64,000 nucleotides of DNA from Sphingomonas sp. S-NIH.Pt15_0812 (GCF_003951315.1 NZ_QLJH01000012.1:1-64000); one strand, 5' to 3'; counted from the first letter of the stretch, positions 40,713 through 50,037 are shown. Made by a program: numbers and translations. The notes: generated by a model not told the origin, from the letters alone.

Positions 40713-41045
40713 ATGGCCGAACGCCGCGACAATGATGCGGGCGGCGACGATTCCGGGGTCGGCGTCGCCACCAAGACGCGCAGCAAGACCAAGCAGCCGA
40801 CGCCCTATCGCGTGCTGATGCTGAACGACGACTATACGCCGATGGAGTTTGTCGTTCTCTGCCTGCAACGCTTCTTCCGCATGGACATGGAGCAGGCGAC
40901 GCGCGTCATGCTCCACGTCCACCAGCGCGGGGTCGGGGTCTGCGGCATCTTCTCCTATGAAGTGGCGGAGACCAAGGTTGGGCAGGTGATCGACTTCGCC
41001 CGCCAGAACCAGCATCCGCTGCAATGCACGCTGGAAAAGGCCTGA
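40713..41045 (+). CDS. clpS: ATP-dependent Clp protease adaptor ClpS
   Basis: 110 residues. N-degron adaptor that hands substrates with Leu, Phe, Tyr or Trp at the N-terminus to ClpA. The disordered head is followed by the core (about 30-110): [21 protein letters not shown] with the binding-pocket Asn-Asp-Asp, [15 protein letters not shown] with the conserved His, and [10 protein letters not shown]. Start at MAER (40713) fits related ClpS proteins; an in-frame ATG at 40695 is possible, and neither has a strong ribosome-binding site. Functionally linked to Bpt at 11 kb. clpA is not adjacent in this window. Confidence 0.95.
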   Translation: MAERRDNDAGGDDSGVGVATKTRSKTKQPTPYRVLMLNDDYTPMEFVVLCLQRFFRMDMEQATRVMLHVHQRGVGVCGIFSYEVAETKVGQVIDFARQNQHPLQCTLEKA

Positions 41046-41191
41046 TCGCCAGCCTCTCCTGAGGGAGGCATTGCGGAGCGGCACTGGCCGCCTGCCCCGC
41101 GACCCTGCTCGGCGAATGCAGGGGCTGACCTTCGCGCCCCCTGTTTCGCAATCTTCACGAGCGGCCTCGCCTTCTCCCTCGATAGAGCGGC

Positions 41192-41914
41192 TCAGGCGGC
41201 GGGCGGCATCCAGCCGAGATCGATCCGCGCTTGCCGATCGACATATTTGGCGGTGCGCATCAGCCTCTGGTCGTTCACCACGGTGATGCGGCCATTGTCG
41301 CGCGCGATCAGATTCTCCTCCTCCAGCTGGCGGAGCATCCTGTTGACATGGACGGCGGTGAGGCCGGTGGCGTCGCCGATTTCCTCCTGCGTCACGCCGA
41401 GCGCGAAGCTGCCGTCGCGAGTGGACGAACGGGCGCGGAGTTCGAGCAGCAGCGCCGCGACCCGCGCCTTGGCGGAGGTCCGCCCCACCGCCGCCAGCCG
41501 ATCGGTCAGCCCGACGCGCGAGATCTGGTCGAACGCCATCAGCGCCATGCCGATGCGCGGATGCTTCGCCACCAGTTCCGACACATGACCGCGCTCGAAC
41601 GGGCAGACGACGGACTCGGTCAGCGCCATGATGGTCTCCTGCGATTTGGCGAAGGCGAGGCCGGTCAGACCCATGAGATCACCGGGAAAATGGAAGCGCA
41701 GAATTTGCCGGCTGCCATCGTCGAGGATCATGTAGCTCATCATCAATCCGCGCCTCAGCACGAACATTTCGGTCAGTCGCTCATTCTCCCGCATCACCAT
41801 GCCATTGCGGCGGACCGGGCGTTCGCGGTCTTCCAGACGGGCAATTGCGGCATGTTCCTCCGCTGACAGGGGGATGAGGGTAGCAATACGATCTGCAAAG
41901 CAATGATCCGACAC
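41192..41914 (-). CDS. Crp/Fnr family transcriptional regulator
   Basis: 240 residues. The N-terminal cyclic-nucleotide-binding beta-roll (about 20-130) has RHFPGDLMGLTGLAF-like PGDLMG. There is no FNR-type Cys cluster, and the cAMP-binding residues are not clearly kept. The C-terminal helix-turn-helix (about 165-220) has VTQEEIGDATGLTAVHVNRMLRQLEEENLI, resembling the alphaproteobacterial FixK/Nnr-like group. I choose the GTG at 41914 because GGGGA precedes it; an ATG at 41986 without a ribosome-binding site would add 24 residues. It is divergent from murA with 130 bp between. Confidence 0.88.
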   Translation of the reverse strand: MSDHCFADRIATLIPLSAEEHAAIARLEDRERPVRRNGMVMRENERLTEMFVLRRGLMMSYMILDDGSRQILRFHFPGDLMGLTGLAFAKSQETIMALTESVVCPFERGHVSELVAKHPRIGMALMAFDQISRVGLTDRLAAVGRTSAKARVAALLLELRARSSTRDGSFALGVTQEEIGDATGLTAVHVNRMLRQLEEENLIARDNGRITVVNDQRLMRTAKYVDRQARIDLGWMPPAA

Positions 41915-42044
41915 ATTTTCCCCGATGCACGACTGCGGACGAACAGTGTGGCGGCAGCGGTCCCACCGCGCATTAAATTCGATCATATGAAGGACTTACG
42001 GACACTCTCTTGCGTCCGGCGCGGGGCACGATAGGGGGGGAGGG

Positions 42045-43328
42045 ATGGATCGCATTCTTATTCGTGGCGGCCGCCGCCTGACCGGACGCCTGCCCATTTC
42101 GGGGGCCAAGAACGCGGCGTTGACGCTGATGCCCTGCGCGTTGCTCACCGACGAGCCGCTGACTCTGCGCAACCTGCCGCGCCTGGCGGACGTGGACGGC
42201 TTCGGCCATCTGCTCAACCAGCTCGGTGCGTCGACCGCGATCGAGGGGACGCGGCCCGAGGATTTCGGCCGGGTGATGACGATCCGCGCCGGCAAGCTGA
42301 CCTCGACCGAGGCGCCCTATGACATTGTGCGCAAGATGCGCGCGTCGATCCTGGTGCTCGGCCCCGTGCTGGCGCGTGCGGGCGAGGCGCGGGTGTCGCT
42401 GCCCGGCGGCTGCGCGATCGGCAATCGCCCGATCGACCTGCACCTCAAGGCGCTGGAGGCGATCGGCGCGGAGCTGGAAATGGCGGCCGGCTATGTCAAG
42501 GCGACCGCACCCGGCGGGCGGCTGACCGGCGGCCGCTACCGCTTCCCCGTGGTCTCGGTCGGCGCGACCGAGAATGTGGTAATGGCCGCGGTGCTGGCGC
42601 GCGGCTCCAGCGTGATCGAGAATGCGGCGCGCGAGCCTGAGATCGTCGACCTGTGCCGCTGCCTGACGGCGATGGGCGCACGGATCGAGGGGATCGGCAC
42701 CGATCGTCTGGAGATCGAGGGCGTCGACCGGCTGCACGGCGCGACCTATGCGGTGATGCCCGACCGGATCGAGGCGGGCAGCTATGCCTGCGCGGCGGCG
42801 ATCACCGGCGGCGACCTGGAACTGGTCAATGTCGATGCCGAGGATATGGGCGCGACCCTGTCGGCGCTACGCGACGCGGGCGTGACGGTGGAGACGGGCA
42901 AGGACGTGATCCGCGTCGCCGCGTCGGACCGGCTGGGGCCGATCAACCTGTCGACCGCGCCCTTCCCGGGCTTCGCCACCGACATGCAGGCGCAGTTCAT
43001 GGCGATGCTCTGCCTGGCCGACGGGGCCAGCGTGCTGACCGAGACGATCTTCGAGAATCGCTACATGCATGTGCCCGAGCTGGCGCGCATGGGGGCGGAC
43101 ATCCTGGTCCAGGGCCGCACCGCCGTGGTGCGCGGCGTGCCCAAGCTGACCGGCGCCCAGGTGATGGCGACCGACCTGCGCGCCTCGATGAGCCTGATCC
43201 TCGCCGGCCTGGCGGCGGAGGGCGAGACCCAGGTCAGCCGCGTCTATCATCTCGATCGCGGCTATGAGCGGCTGGAGGAGAAGCTGTCGGCGGTCGGCGC
43301 GGATATCGAGCGCGTCGGCGACGGCTGA
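42045..43328 (+). CDS. murA: UDP-N-acetylglucosamine 1-carboxyvinyltransferase
   Basis: 427 residues. First committed step of peptidoglycan synthesis: transfers enolpyruvate from PEP to UDP-GlcNAc. Seen are [15 protein letters not shown], the [13 protein letters not shown] segment and the active-site loop [15 protein letters not shown] with Cys123, the PEP-adduct and fosfomycin-target cysteine. Further motifs are [15 protein letters not shown] and [20 protein letters not shown] precedes the ATG. Length matches the family (about 419-430). Confidence 0.97.
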   Translation: MDRILIRGGRRLTGRLPISGAKNAALTLMPCALLTDEPLTLRNLPRLADVDGFGHLLNQLGASTAIEGTRPEDFGRVMTIRAGKLTSTEAPYDIVRKMRASILVLGPVLARAGEARVSLPGGCAIGNRPIDLHLKALEAIGAELEMAAGYVKATAPGGRLTGGRYRFPVVSVGATENVVMAAVLARGSSVIENAAREPEIVDLCRCLTAMGARIEGIGTDRLEIEGVDRLHGATYAVMPDRIEAGSYACAAAITGGDLELVNVDAEDMGATLSALRDAGVTVETGKDVIRVAASDRLGPINLSTAPFPGFATDMQAQFMAMLCLADGASVLTETIFENRYMHVPELARMGADILVQGRTAVVRGVPKLTGAQVMATDLRASMSLILAGLAAEGETQVSRVYHLDRGYERLEEKLSAVGADIERVGDG

Positions 43329-43330
43329 CT

Positions 43331-43350
43331 CCGGGTCGAATCCCGGCGAT
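43331..43350 (+). terminator. Weak hairpin after murA
   Basis: CCGGG-TCGAAT-CCCGG (43331-43346) is followed shortly by ATTTTG. A short five-pair stem makes this a low-confidence terminator. The loop resembles a tRNA T-arm by chance. Confidence 0.4.
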
Positions 43351-43413
43351 TTTGTTGCACGCTGGCGGGTCTTTATCATCTGGTCAGATGCGTCCGGCGG
43401 GTTAGGATGCGGC

Positions 43414-44139
43414 ATGGGGGACGCGACCATGGCGCAGGATGACAGGCCGGTGATGACCGGCGCGACGCGGATCGAGCGGCGCGAGCGGAGCTGGACGATC
43501 CATGCCGGATCGCTGCGCTTTGGCCTGTCGACGGTCGACTATCGCGCGGCGATGATCGCGCCGCCGACCTATGCCTATGCGCCCGACCGCGCGCCGCGCC
43601 CGCGCCGGATCACCCGGATGGCGGGCGCGATGCTGGCGACGATCGGCGCGGGGACGATCGTCGGCATCGCCGTCCAGGCGGGGGACGTGTCGGCGCGCGC
43701 ACCCTATGTGGTCAGCGTGCCCTTGCCGCCGCCGGCCGTGGTGGAGCAGGACGATGCCGAGCCGGTGATGCCGATCGCCCGATCCCGACCCAAGGCGCGG
43801 ATCGCCGCTCGGACCATTGAAGCCCCCGCCCCGTCGCCGACGCCGCGCCCGGTGGCTCTGCCCATGCCCACCGCCATGACGCGGGCCGAGCCGGTGGCGG
43901 CGGAGGAGGGCGCGCCGCTCTCCAGCATGGCGCAGGCGATCGCGGCGGCCGGCAGGAGCGGCCAGTTGCAGCAATGGTCCGATGCCCAGGGCCTGGATCA
44001 CGGCTTCGTCGTCGCCGGCCCCAGCGAGGGCGGCTGCCGCAGCCTGTCAGTGCTGATCCGCCGGCCGGGCAGCGACGACCGGGTCGAACAGCGCCAGGCC
44101 TGCCGCGACGGTGCGACAGCGGTCGCTCCGCCGTCCTGA
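43414..44139 (+). CDS. Membrane-anchored protein of unknown function
   Basis: 241 residues. A basic cytoplasmic N-terminus (1-65, with RIERRERSWTIHAGSLRFGLS) precedes one transmembrane helix (about 66-90, MAGAMLATIGAGTIVGIAVQ). A Pro/Ala-rich periplasmic linker (about 100-180) leads to a small C-terminal domain with two cysteines (GGCRSLSVLIRRPGSDDR, RQACRDG). I recognise no family. AGGA stands before ATG 43414, while a second in-frame ATG at 43429 has GGGGGA, so the start is uncertain by five codons. Confidence 0.75.
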   Translation: MGDATMAQDDRPVMTGATRIERRERSWTIHAGSLRFGLSTVDYRAAMIAPPTYAYAPDRAPRPRRITRMAGAMLATIGAGTIVGIAVQAGDVSARAPYVVSVPLPPPAVVEQDDAEPVMPIARSRPKARIAARTIEAPAPSPTPRPVALPMPTAMTRAEPVAAEEGAPLSSMAQAIAAAGRSGQLQQWSDAQGLDHGFVVAGPSEGGCRSLSVLIRRPGSDDRVEQRQACRDGATAVAPPS

Positions 44140-44165
44140 CCGCGCCCGGCTGAGAAAGGCCCCCC

Positions 44166-44798
44166 TCAGGCGAAGGCCGGTGCCTGGCGCAACTGCTGAT
44201 AGGCACCGATCACCTTCTGCAGCAGGATCTCCTGGCTGCGATCGCCCCCGTTGCGGTCCGGATGATAGCGGCGCACCAGTTCCGAATAGCGTTTGCGCAG
44301 CGCCCCGCGATCGGCATCGGCGGGCAGGCCCAGCACCTTCAGGCTGGCGCGATCCTCGCCCGACAGGGGCTTGCCGTCGCTGCGTTCGGGCGCGGGTTCG
44401 CGGCGGAAGCGCGCGGCGATCGCGTCGAGCGGATCGGTGAAATCGGCCCAGCGTGGCCCCTGCCCCGCACCGGCGCGTGCAAAGCTGCGCGACTCCGCCT
44501 CCCAGCCGGCCATCGGCCGCTGCGCCTGATGGATCTCGTCCGCGGTCATGCCGTCGAAGAAATTGTACCCGGCGTTGAAGGCGCGGACATGCTCCAGGCA
44601 CATCCAGCGAAAGGCACGCGGGCCGTTGCCGTCAGACGGCCCCTCCAGCGGCGGCGCGCGGAACTCGCCCGGCTCGGTACAGCCCGGCGCGACGCAGATT
44701 CGTCCGTTCGCCTCGACCCGGCCATGAAACCGCGCGCCCGGCCGCTCCTTCCTTTCCGTCGATCCCGCCACGTCGTCGTCACTTCGTCCTTGCGTCAA
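44166..44798 (-). CDS. DnaJ-domain protein with N-terminal Cys/His segment
   Basis: 210 residues. The J-domain is at the C-terminus (about 150-210): LKVLGLPADADRGALRKRYSELVRRYHPDRNGGD contains the HPD tripeptide needed to stimulate DnaK. The N-terminal half has a Cys/His pattern (ICVAPGCTEPGEFRAP and FRWMCLEHVRAFN) that could bind zinc. This architecture is common near bolA in sphingomonads. The TTG start is uncertain, as no good Shine-Dalgarno is seen; a GTG nine codons in is an alternative. Divergent from bolA. Confidence 0.88.
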   Translation of the reverse strand: MTQGRSDDDVAGSTERKERPGARFHGRVEANGRICVAPGCTEPGEFRAPPLEGPSDGNGPRAFRWMCLEHVRAFNAGYNFFDGMTADEIHQAQRPMAGWEAESRSFARAGAGQGPRWADFTDPLDAIAARFRREPAPERSDGKPLSGEDRASLKVLGLPADADRGALRKRYSELVRRYHPDRNGGDRSQEILLQKVIGAYQQLRQAPAFA

Positions 44799-44817
44799 AG
44801 GGGGCTATATAGGCGCG

Positions 44818-45105
44818 ATGACCATCACCGCCACCGCCCCGCTCGACCGGATCATCGCCGACCGGCTCCAGGCCGCCCTGTCCCCCACCCGCCTGTCCGT
44901 CTCGAACGACAGCGCGCAGCATCGCGGCCATATGGGGGACGACGGGACGGGGGAAACGCATTTCAGCGTCGATGTCGAAAGCGCGGCCTTCACCGGCCTG
45001 TCCCGCGTCGCGCGCCAGCGACTGGTGAACCAAGCGCTCGCCGATCTGTTGGCGTCGCGGATACACGCGCTGGCGATCCGCGCCCGCGCGCCCGGAGAAA
45101 GCTGA
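44818..45105 (+). CDS. BolA family protein
   Basis: 95 residues. BolA-like KH fold with the conserved H-FSVDVESAAFTGLSRVARQRLVN helix-strand and HALAIRARAP end. BolA proteins partner with monothiol glutaredoxins in Fe-S cluster trafficking or act in stress morphology. A TATATAG box lies just before the start. The stop is immediately followed by the GST gene start, implying co-translation. Confidence 0.9.
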   Translation: MTITATAPLDRIIADRLQAALSPTRLSVSNDSAQHRGHMGDDGTGETHFSVDVESAAFTGLSRVARQRLVNQALADLLASRIHALAIRARAPGES

Positions 45106-45813
45106 ATGCCCTACGACCTGTGGTACTGGCCCGGCATTCAGGGGCGGGGCGAGTTCGTGCGCCTGGCGCTGGAAGCGGGCGGGATCGCCTATCGCGACCG
45201 GGCCCGCGAGGACGGCGTCGAGGCGCTGCTCGCCGACATGGCCGCCCGTTCGGGTCGCACGCCCTTCGCCCCGCCCTATCTGGCGAGCGAGGGGCTGGTG
45301 ATCGCCCAGGTCGCCAACATCCTGATGTTCCTGGGCGAGCGCCACGATCTCGCCCCCTCCGCCATGGCCGACCGGCTATGGATGAACCAGGTGCAGCTGA
45401 CCATCGCCGATCTCGTCGCGGAGGTCCACGACGTGCACCATCCGGTCGGCACCGGCGCCTATTACGAGGACCAGACGGCCGAGGCGGCGCGCGCCGCCGC
45501 GCAGTTCCGCGACGAACGCCTTCCGAAGTTCCTGACCTATTTCTGCCAGGTGATCGCCTGCAACGACGGCGACTGGACAATCGATCACCGCTGGACCTAT
45601 GTCGACACCTCGCTGTTCCAGCTGGTGCAGGGCCTGCGCTACATGTTCCCTCGGCGCATGGCGACGCTGGAGCCGGACTATCCCGATCTGGTCCGACTGC
45701 ATGACCAGGTCGCGCGGCTGCCCGGCATCAAGGCCTATCTGGCGAGCGGGCGACGCCAGCCGTTCAACCAGGACGGCATCTTCCGCCACTATCCCGAACT
45801 GGACGGCGACTGA
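45106..45813 (+). CDS. Glutathione S-transferase family protein
   Basis: 235 residues. The N-terminal thioredoxin-like domain (1-80) starts YDLWYWPGIQGRGEFVRLALE, with APPYLASEGLVIAQVANILMFL (the cis-Pro and the glutathione gamma-glutamyl site). The helical C-terminal domain (90-215) has WTYVDTSLFQLVQGL, where the N-capping box is seen. The likely catalytic residue is in the YWPG region. The substrate is unknown. It is in a run of four coupled genes (bolA, GST, NUDIX, epoxide-hydrolase-like). Confidence 0.88.
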   Translation: MPYDLWYWPGIQGRGEFVRLALEAGGIAYRDRAREDGVEALLADMAARSGRTPFAPPYLASEGLVIAQVANILMFLGERHDLAPSAMADRLWMNQVQLTIADLVAEVHDVHHPVGTGAYYEDQTAEAARAAAQFRDERLPKFLTYFCQVIACNDGDWTIDHRWTYVDTSLFQLVQGLRYMFPRRMATLEPDYPDLVRLHDQVARLPGIKAYLASGRRQPFNQDGIFRHYPELDGD

Positions 45814-45815
45814 CC

Positions 45816-46286
45816 GTGGCGGTCCGCGCCCAGCGTCCCGCCGCCCGCATCCTGCTGGTCGACCGGTCGGGCGGCACGCCGGGCGGCCATGTCCTGCTGT
45901 TCCGCTTCACGCCCGACGACCGGCCGCCCTTCTGGGTGACGCCGGGCGGCGCGGTCGATCCGGGCGAACGCTTCGAACAGGCGGCGCGGCGCGAATTGCG
46001 CGAGGAAGTCGGGCTGGACCGGGACTGCGGCGCGCAGGTCGCCGCCCGGCTGGTCGAGTTCGTCACCATCGAGGGCGTCGCGGTGGAGGCGGACGAACGC
46101 TATTTCCGCATCGACCTGGACGGCTGCACCGTCGACCCTTCCGGCCATACTGATCTGGAGCGGCGCGTGATGCAGTCCTGGCGCTGGTTCACCCGCGCCG
46201 AGATCGCCGTCTGGCCCGAGCCGATCTATCCGCTCGACCTGCTCGCCATGCTGGAAGAAACCGACGCCCCGGAGACCGTGTCATGA
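45816..46286 (+). CDS. NUDIX hydrolase
   Basis: 156 residues. The complete Nudix box G-x5-E-x7-REL-REE-VGL is seen in GGAVDPGERFEQAARRELRE followed by EVGLD (about residues 44-68). Hydrolyses nucleoside-diphosphate-linked compounds; the substrate is not assignable. GTG start two bases after the GST stop. It overlaps the next gene by ATGA. Confidence 0.9.
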   Translation: MAVRAQRPAARILLVDRSGGTPGGHVLLFRFTPDDRPPFWVTPGGAVDPGERFEQAARRELREEVGLDRDCGAQVAARLVEFVTIEGVAVEADERYFRIDLDGCTVDPSGHTDLERRVMQSWRWFTRAEIAVWPEPIYPLDLLAMLEETDAPETVS

Positions 46287-47173
46287 CCGACCTCACCCGC
46301 ATCGCCTTGTCGACCGGCGTCGAGCTGGACGTGCAGCTGGCCGGGCCGCGCGATGCGCCGCCGGTGGTCCTGCTCCACGGCTTTCCCGAATCGCACCGCA
46401 CCTGGCGCGATATCGTGCCCGATCTGGCCCGCGATCACTTCGTCGTCGCCCCTGACCAGCGCGGCTATGCCCGCTCGTCCAAGCCGGAGGGCGTCGAGGC
46501 CTATGCGCCCGACCGGATCGTCGGCGACCTGATCGCGCTGGCCGATGCACTCGGCATCGATCGGTTCACGCTGGTCGGCCATGACTGGGGCGGCGCGGTC
46601 GCCTGGATGGCGGCGCTGCGCCATCCGGATCGGGTCGCGCGACTGGCGATCGTCAACGCGCCGCATCCCTTCGTCTTCCAGCGGTCGCTGTTCGACGATC
46701 CGGCGCAGCGGGCCGCCAGCCAATATATCACCCGCTTCCGCGACACGGCGCTGGACCGGCATATCCTGGGCAAGGGGCTGGAATGGTTTTTCAGCACCAG
46801 CTTCGCCCAGCATGTGACCAACGCGATCGCCGGGGCGGACAAGGCGGCCTATCTGGACGAATGGGGCCAGCCCGGCGCACTGACCGCGATGCTCAACTGG
46901 TATCGCGCCTCGCCGATCATCGTGCCCGCGCCGGATGCGACGCCGGAACGCCCCGCCTTTCTCGACGCGCCCTTCCCGCCGGTGACGCAGCCGGTGCTGG
47001 TCGTCTGGGGCGTCCAGGACAAGGCGCTGCTGCCGATCCAGGTCGAGCAGCTGCCGCCCTTCGTCCCCGACCTGACCGTGCGCACAGTCGAGGCCGGCCA
47101 TTTCGTCCCCTGGCAGGCCTCGGACGCGGTGATCGCCGCTTTTCGCGCCTGGGAGGGGCCGGGGGCGGCCTGA
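46283..47173 (+). CDS. Alpha/beta hydrolase, epoxide-hydrolase-like
   Basis: 296 residues. The oxyanion-hole HGFPESHRTW and nucleophile elbow GHDWGGAVAW carry Asp as nucleophile, typical for epoxide hydrolases and dehalogenases. The lid has a WYRASP tyrosine, the acid region is VWGVQDKAL, and the catalytic His is in EAGHFVPWQ. The lid tyrosine favours epoxide hydrolase over haloalkane dehalogenase. Substrate unknown. It is the last gene of the bolA-led run, convergent with the PAS-GAF gene. Confidence 0.87.
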   Translation: MTDLTRIALSTGVELDVQLAGPRDAPPVVLLHGFPESHRTWRDIVPDLARDHFVVAPDQRGYARSSKPEGVEAYAPDRIVGDLIALADALGIDRFTLVGHDWGGAVAWMAALRHPDRVARLAIVNAPHPFVFQRSLFDDPAQRAASQYITRFRDTALDRHILGKGLEWFFSTSFAQHVTNAIAGADKAAYLDEWGQPGALTAMLNWYRASPIIVPAPDATPERPAFLDAPFPPVTQPVLVVWGVQDKALLPIQVEQLPPFVPDLTVRTVEAGHFVPWQASDAVIAAFRAWEGPGAA

Positions 47174-47185
47174 CCGGGCCGCCGC

Positions 47186-48253
47186 TCAGTCGACGGGGGT
47201 CGCCTGGCGGAGCGGTTCGCCCCGGCTCGCCAGCAGGGCCTGCGACCGGGCCAGTTCCACCGCGATCCAGCCGCGCCGGGCGACCGTCTCGACCAGCGCG
47301 ATCTCGTCGGCGCGGAGCGTGCGGGCCCGGCGCCAATGGACATAGAGCAGGGCCGTCAGCCGGCCGTCGCGCAGGATCGGCACATTGATCATCGCGCGGA
47401 TGCCGATCGCGCGGTGCGCGTCGCGATAGGTATCGCTCAACGTCAGGTCCCCGCGTACGTCGCATCGATGCACGGTCTGTCCCGCCAACAACGCGGCATA
47501 GCCATCGGCGGGAAAGTCGCGATAGACCAGGCGTCCGGTCCCGCGCACGTTGTCGCAGATATATTGCCGCGCCGAACATGCACTACCATCGCCGCGATCC
47601 TCGGCGAAACCGACCCGGTTCGCGCCCAGAAATTCGCCGAGCATCCGGTTCACCGTATCGAGCATCGCCGCTTCATCGGTGCCGTGATGCAGCGCCTGGT
47701 CCAGCGCGGCCAGGAACTGCCGATTGGCGGCGGCGCGACGCTGCGCCGTCTGCTCCAGATGCCGGTCCGTCACGTCGACATAGGTGACCAGCACGCCGCC
47801 CACCTTGCCGGGTGCGGCGGCATCCGCGACCGGTGCGTGATGCACGTCCCACCAGGCGTCCTCATCCTGCCCGAAGCGGCAGACCGACAGGCGGACGTCG
47901 CGCTGCTGGACCGACCGGCCCTCGCCCATGGCGGCATCGATCTGCGGCGCGACCTGCCCCCACAGCATGTGATAATCCGCGCGGCCGCTTCCCCCGAGCA
48001 GCCAGGGATGCAGCGTCGGGCCCAGCAACTCGCGATAGGCATCGTTGTAGAACTGGACCAGCGCCTCCCCCCACCACAGGAACATCGGCTGGGGCGAGGC
48101 GAGCATCTGCGCGACCGCCTGCTGCAAGGCCGGCGACCAGTCCGCCCGCGCCCCGACCGGCGTGGCCGACCAGTCGAGCCGGCAGATCAGCCCATCCATT
48201 TCGCTCCGCGCACGCCGGCGACCGGGTGCGTGACTGGGATCGATATCGTCCAT
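47186..48253 (-). CDS. PAS-GAF sensory protein without output domain
   Basis: 355 residues. An N-terminal PAS domain (about 30-165) includes the bacterial-histidine-kinase-like LDWSATPVGARADWSPALQQ and MFLWWGEALVQFYNDAYRELLG. A GAF domain (about 185-340) has AVNVPI-like MINVPILRDGRLTALLYVHW. This N-terminal half is usual in PAS-GAF histidine kinases, but the protein ends after GAF with no kinase, GGDEF or HTH. It may be a stand-alone ligand sensor or a kinase that lost its transmitter. Confidence 0.85.
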   Translation of the reverse strand: MDDIDPSHAPGRRRARSEMDGLICRLDWSATPVGARADWSPALQQAVAQMLASPQPMFLWWGEALVQFYNDAYRELLGPTLHPWLLGGSGRADYHMLWGQVAPQIDAAMGEGRSVQQRDVRLSVCRFGQDEDAWWDVHHAPVADAAAPGKVGGVLVTYVDVTDRHLEQTAQRRAAANRQFLAALDQALHHGTDEAAMLDTVNRMLGEFLGANRVGFAEDRGDGSACSARQYICDNVRGTGRLVYRDFPADGYAALLAGQTVHRCDVRGDLTLSDTYRDAHRAIGIRAMINVPILRDGRLTALLYVHWRRARTLRADEIALVETVARRGWIAVELARSQALLASRGEPLRQATPVD

Positions 48254-48298
48254 GGACCGAGCGTATACCGTCTGCCCCGCGCTCCGAAAGAGCCGGCG

Positions 48299-49222
48299 TC
48301 AGACCGCGACGGGGGCAGCGATCGCCGGATGGGGGTCGTAATCCTCGACGGCGAAATCCTCGATCGCATAGTCGAAGATCGATGCGGGCCGACGATGGAT
48401 GCGCAGCCGTGGGCTCCCACGCGGCGGGCGGGCGAGCTGTTCCTCGACCAGATGCGCATGGTTCAGATAGACATGCGCGTCGCCCGCGCTCCACACCAGC
48501 TCGCCCGCCGCCAGATCGCATTGCTGCGCCAGCATCCGGATCAGCAGCGCGGCGGAAAAGGCGTTGAAGGCGAAGCCCAGCCCCAGGTCGCACGACCGCT
48601 GCCACAACATGCCCGACAGCCGCCCGCCCGCCACATGGAACTGATAGGTCATGTGGCAGGGCGGCAGCGCCATGCCGCCGAGCTGCGCGACGTTCCAGCC
48701 GGTGAACAGCAGCCGGCGCGAGGTCGGATCCTGGCGGATCATGCGGACCAGCTCGGCGATCTGGTTGATGCCGGGACCGCGCCGGTACAGGCCGTCGCCG
48801 ACCGGCTCATATTGGTCCCAATCGACCCATTGCTTGCCATAGACCGGGCCGAGATCGCCCCAGGCGGTGGCAAAAGCGTCATCGGCCAGGATTCGCGCCT
48901 CGAACGCGTCGCGGTCGATCGCCTCGCCCGTCTCGCGGCGATAGCGGGCGAGCGGCCAGTCGGTCCAGATATGCACCTTCTGCGCGACCAGCGCGCGGAT
49001 ATTGGTATCGCCGGTCAGGAACCACAGCATCTCGCGCGCCGCGGTCTTCCACGCCACCCGCTTGGTGGTGAGCAGCGGCACCCGGTCGTCCGACAGGTCG
49101 AAGCGCAGGGTCGGCCCGAACAGCGATCGGGTGCCGACGCCGGTACGGTCCCGCCGCTCGTCGCCCGTCTCCCAGACGCGGCGGAGCAGGTCGAGATACT
49201 GGTCTTCGTAATGGCTGGTCAT
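48299..49222 (-). CDS. thyA: Thymidylate synthase
   Basis: 307 residues. Makes dTMP from dUMP with methylene-tetrahydrofolate. Motifs include DRTGVGTRSLFG, the nucleophile Cys189 in MALPPCHMTYQFHV, QRSCDLGLGFAFNAF and GDAHVYLNH. It is about 40 residues longer than E. coli ThyA (264), with an insertion in the RYRRETGEAIDRDAFEARIL region (about 93-112), a variant also known from other species. Confidence 0.96.
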   Translation of the reverse strand: MTSHYEDQYLDLLRRVWETGDERRDRTGVGTRSLFGPTLRFDLSDDRVPLLTTKRVAWKTAAREMLWFLTGDTNIRALVAQKVHIWTDWPLARYRRETGEAIDRDAFEARILADDAFATAWGDLGPVYGKQWVDWDQYEPVGDGLYRRGPGINQIAELVRMIRQDPTSRRLLFTGWNVAQLGGMALPPCHMTYQFHVAGGRLSGMLWQRSCDLGLGFAFNAFSAALLIRMLAQQCDLAAGELVWSAGDAHVYLNHAHLVEEQLARPPRGSPRLRIHRRPASIFDYAIEDFAVEDYDPHPAIAAPVAV

Positions 49223-49288
49223 GGCGGGGCTATTAGGTGGCGGGCGGCACCTTTACCACTCTTCCGCTGCACGGGAGAAGTTCGAAAA

Positions 49289-50035
49289 TCAGGGCCTGTG
49301 CCCCTGCCCGCCCTCCGCACCCGCCGGGGCCATGCGGCATGGTCGGATGTCCGCCGGCTCGGGGCGCGGCCCCATCGGGCGGAAGGTGGCGAGATAGCCG
49401 CCCGCGCTCGCCATCGGCTCCAGCGACACGCGCTGGAACCCCACCGCCGCGAACTCGCAGGTCAGCAGGGCCGGCGGCGTGCCATGGTTGCGCGTGGTGC
49501 GATCGGCATCGACCACCACCACCAGCCCGTCCGGCTTCAGCGACGGCCGCAAATGCCACAGGAACTCATAGGGCTGGGCGATCTCATGGTACATATGCAC
49601 CATCATCACCCGGTCGAAGCTTCGGTCCGGCAGGCGCGGATCATTGGCCGTGCCGAGCCGCACGCTGACATTCTCCAACCGCTCGCGCGAGACGCGTTCG
49701 GCCAGCGCATCGCGGATCGGCTCGAAGATATCCTCCGCCAGCACGCGGCCCCGCTCGCCGACGCGCGCGGCCAGGCGGATGGTGTAATAGCCCTCGCCCG
49801 CGCCGATATCGGCGACGGTCATGCCCGGGCGGATATCCGCCTTGTCCATCACCTGCTCCGCCTCGCGCAGGCGATCGCGCGCCTCCTCGTTCGACCAGCG
49901 CGACGACACGATCGCCGCGACCGGGCGATCCGCCGCCGGGAACGGCCCCGGCTGCTTCGGCTCGTGCTTCAGCAGCGGCTGCGAACCGTCGCAGGCCGTC
50001 AGCAGCAGGAGCGCGGGCAGCAGGGCGCAGGCCAT
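49289..50035 (-). CDS. Periplasmic lipoprotein SAM-dependent methyltransferase
   Basis: 248 residues. A lipoprotein signal is seen at the start (LLPALLLLTACDG, lipobox LTAC, Cys15). A class I methyltransferase domain follows (about 55-220), with the SAM motif VADIGAGEGYYTIRLA, VLAEDIF and a later VVDADRTT. Methyltransferases are normally cytoplasmic because SAM is there, so an exported lipoprotein form is puzzling; related annotated lipoproteins exist in sphingomonads to my knowledge. The start is 2 nt after the prfB stop, so they are co-transcribed. Confidence 0.82.
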   Translation of the reverse strand: MACALLPALLLLTACDGSQPLLKHEPKQPGPFPAADRPVAAIVSSRWSNEEARDRLREAEQVMDKADIRPGMTVADIGAGEGYYTIRLAARVGERGRVLAEDIFEPIRDALAERVSRERLENVSVRLGTANDPRLPDRSFDRVMMVHMYHEIAQPYEFLWHLRPSLKPDGLVVVVDADRTTRNHGTPPALLTCEFAAVGFQRVSLEPMASAGGYLATFRPMGPRPEPADIRPCRMAPAGAEGGQGHRP

Positions 50036-50037
50036 CC

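Noticed and set aside
43325..43350. tRNA-like T-arm CCGGGTCGAATCCCGG after murA
   Set aside because: No acceptor, D- or anticodon arms around it and one T too few; better seen as a small hairpin.
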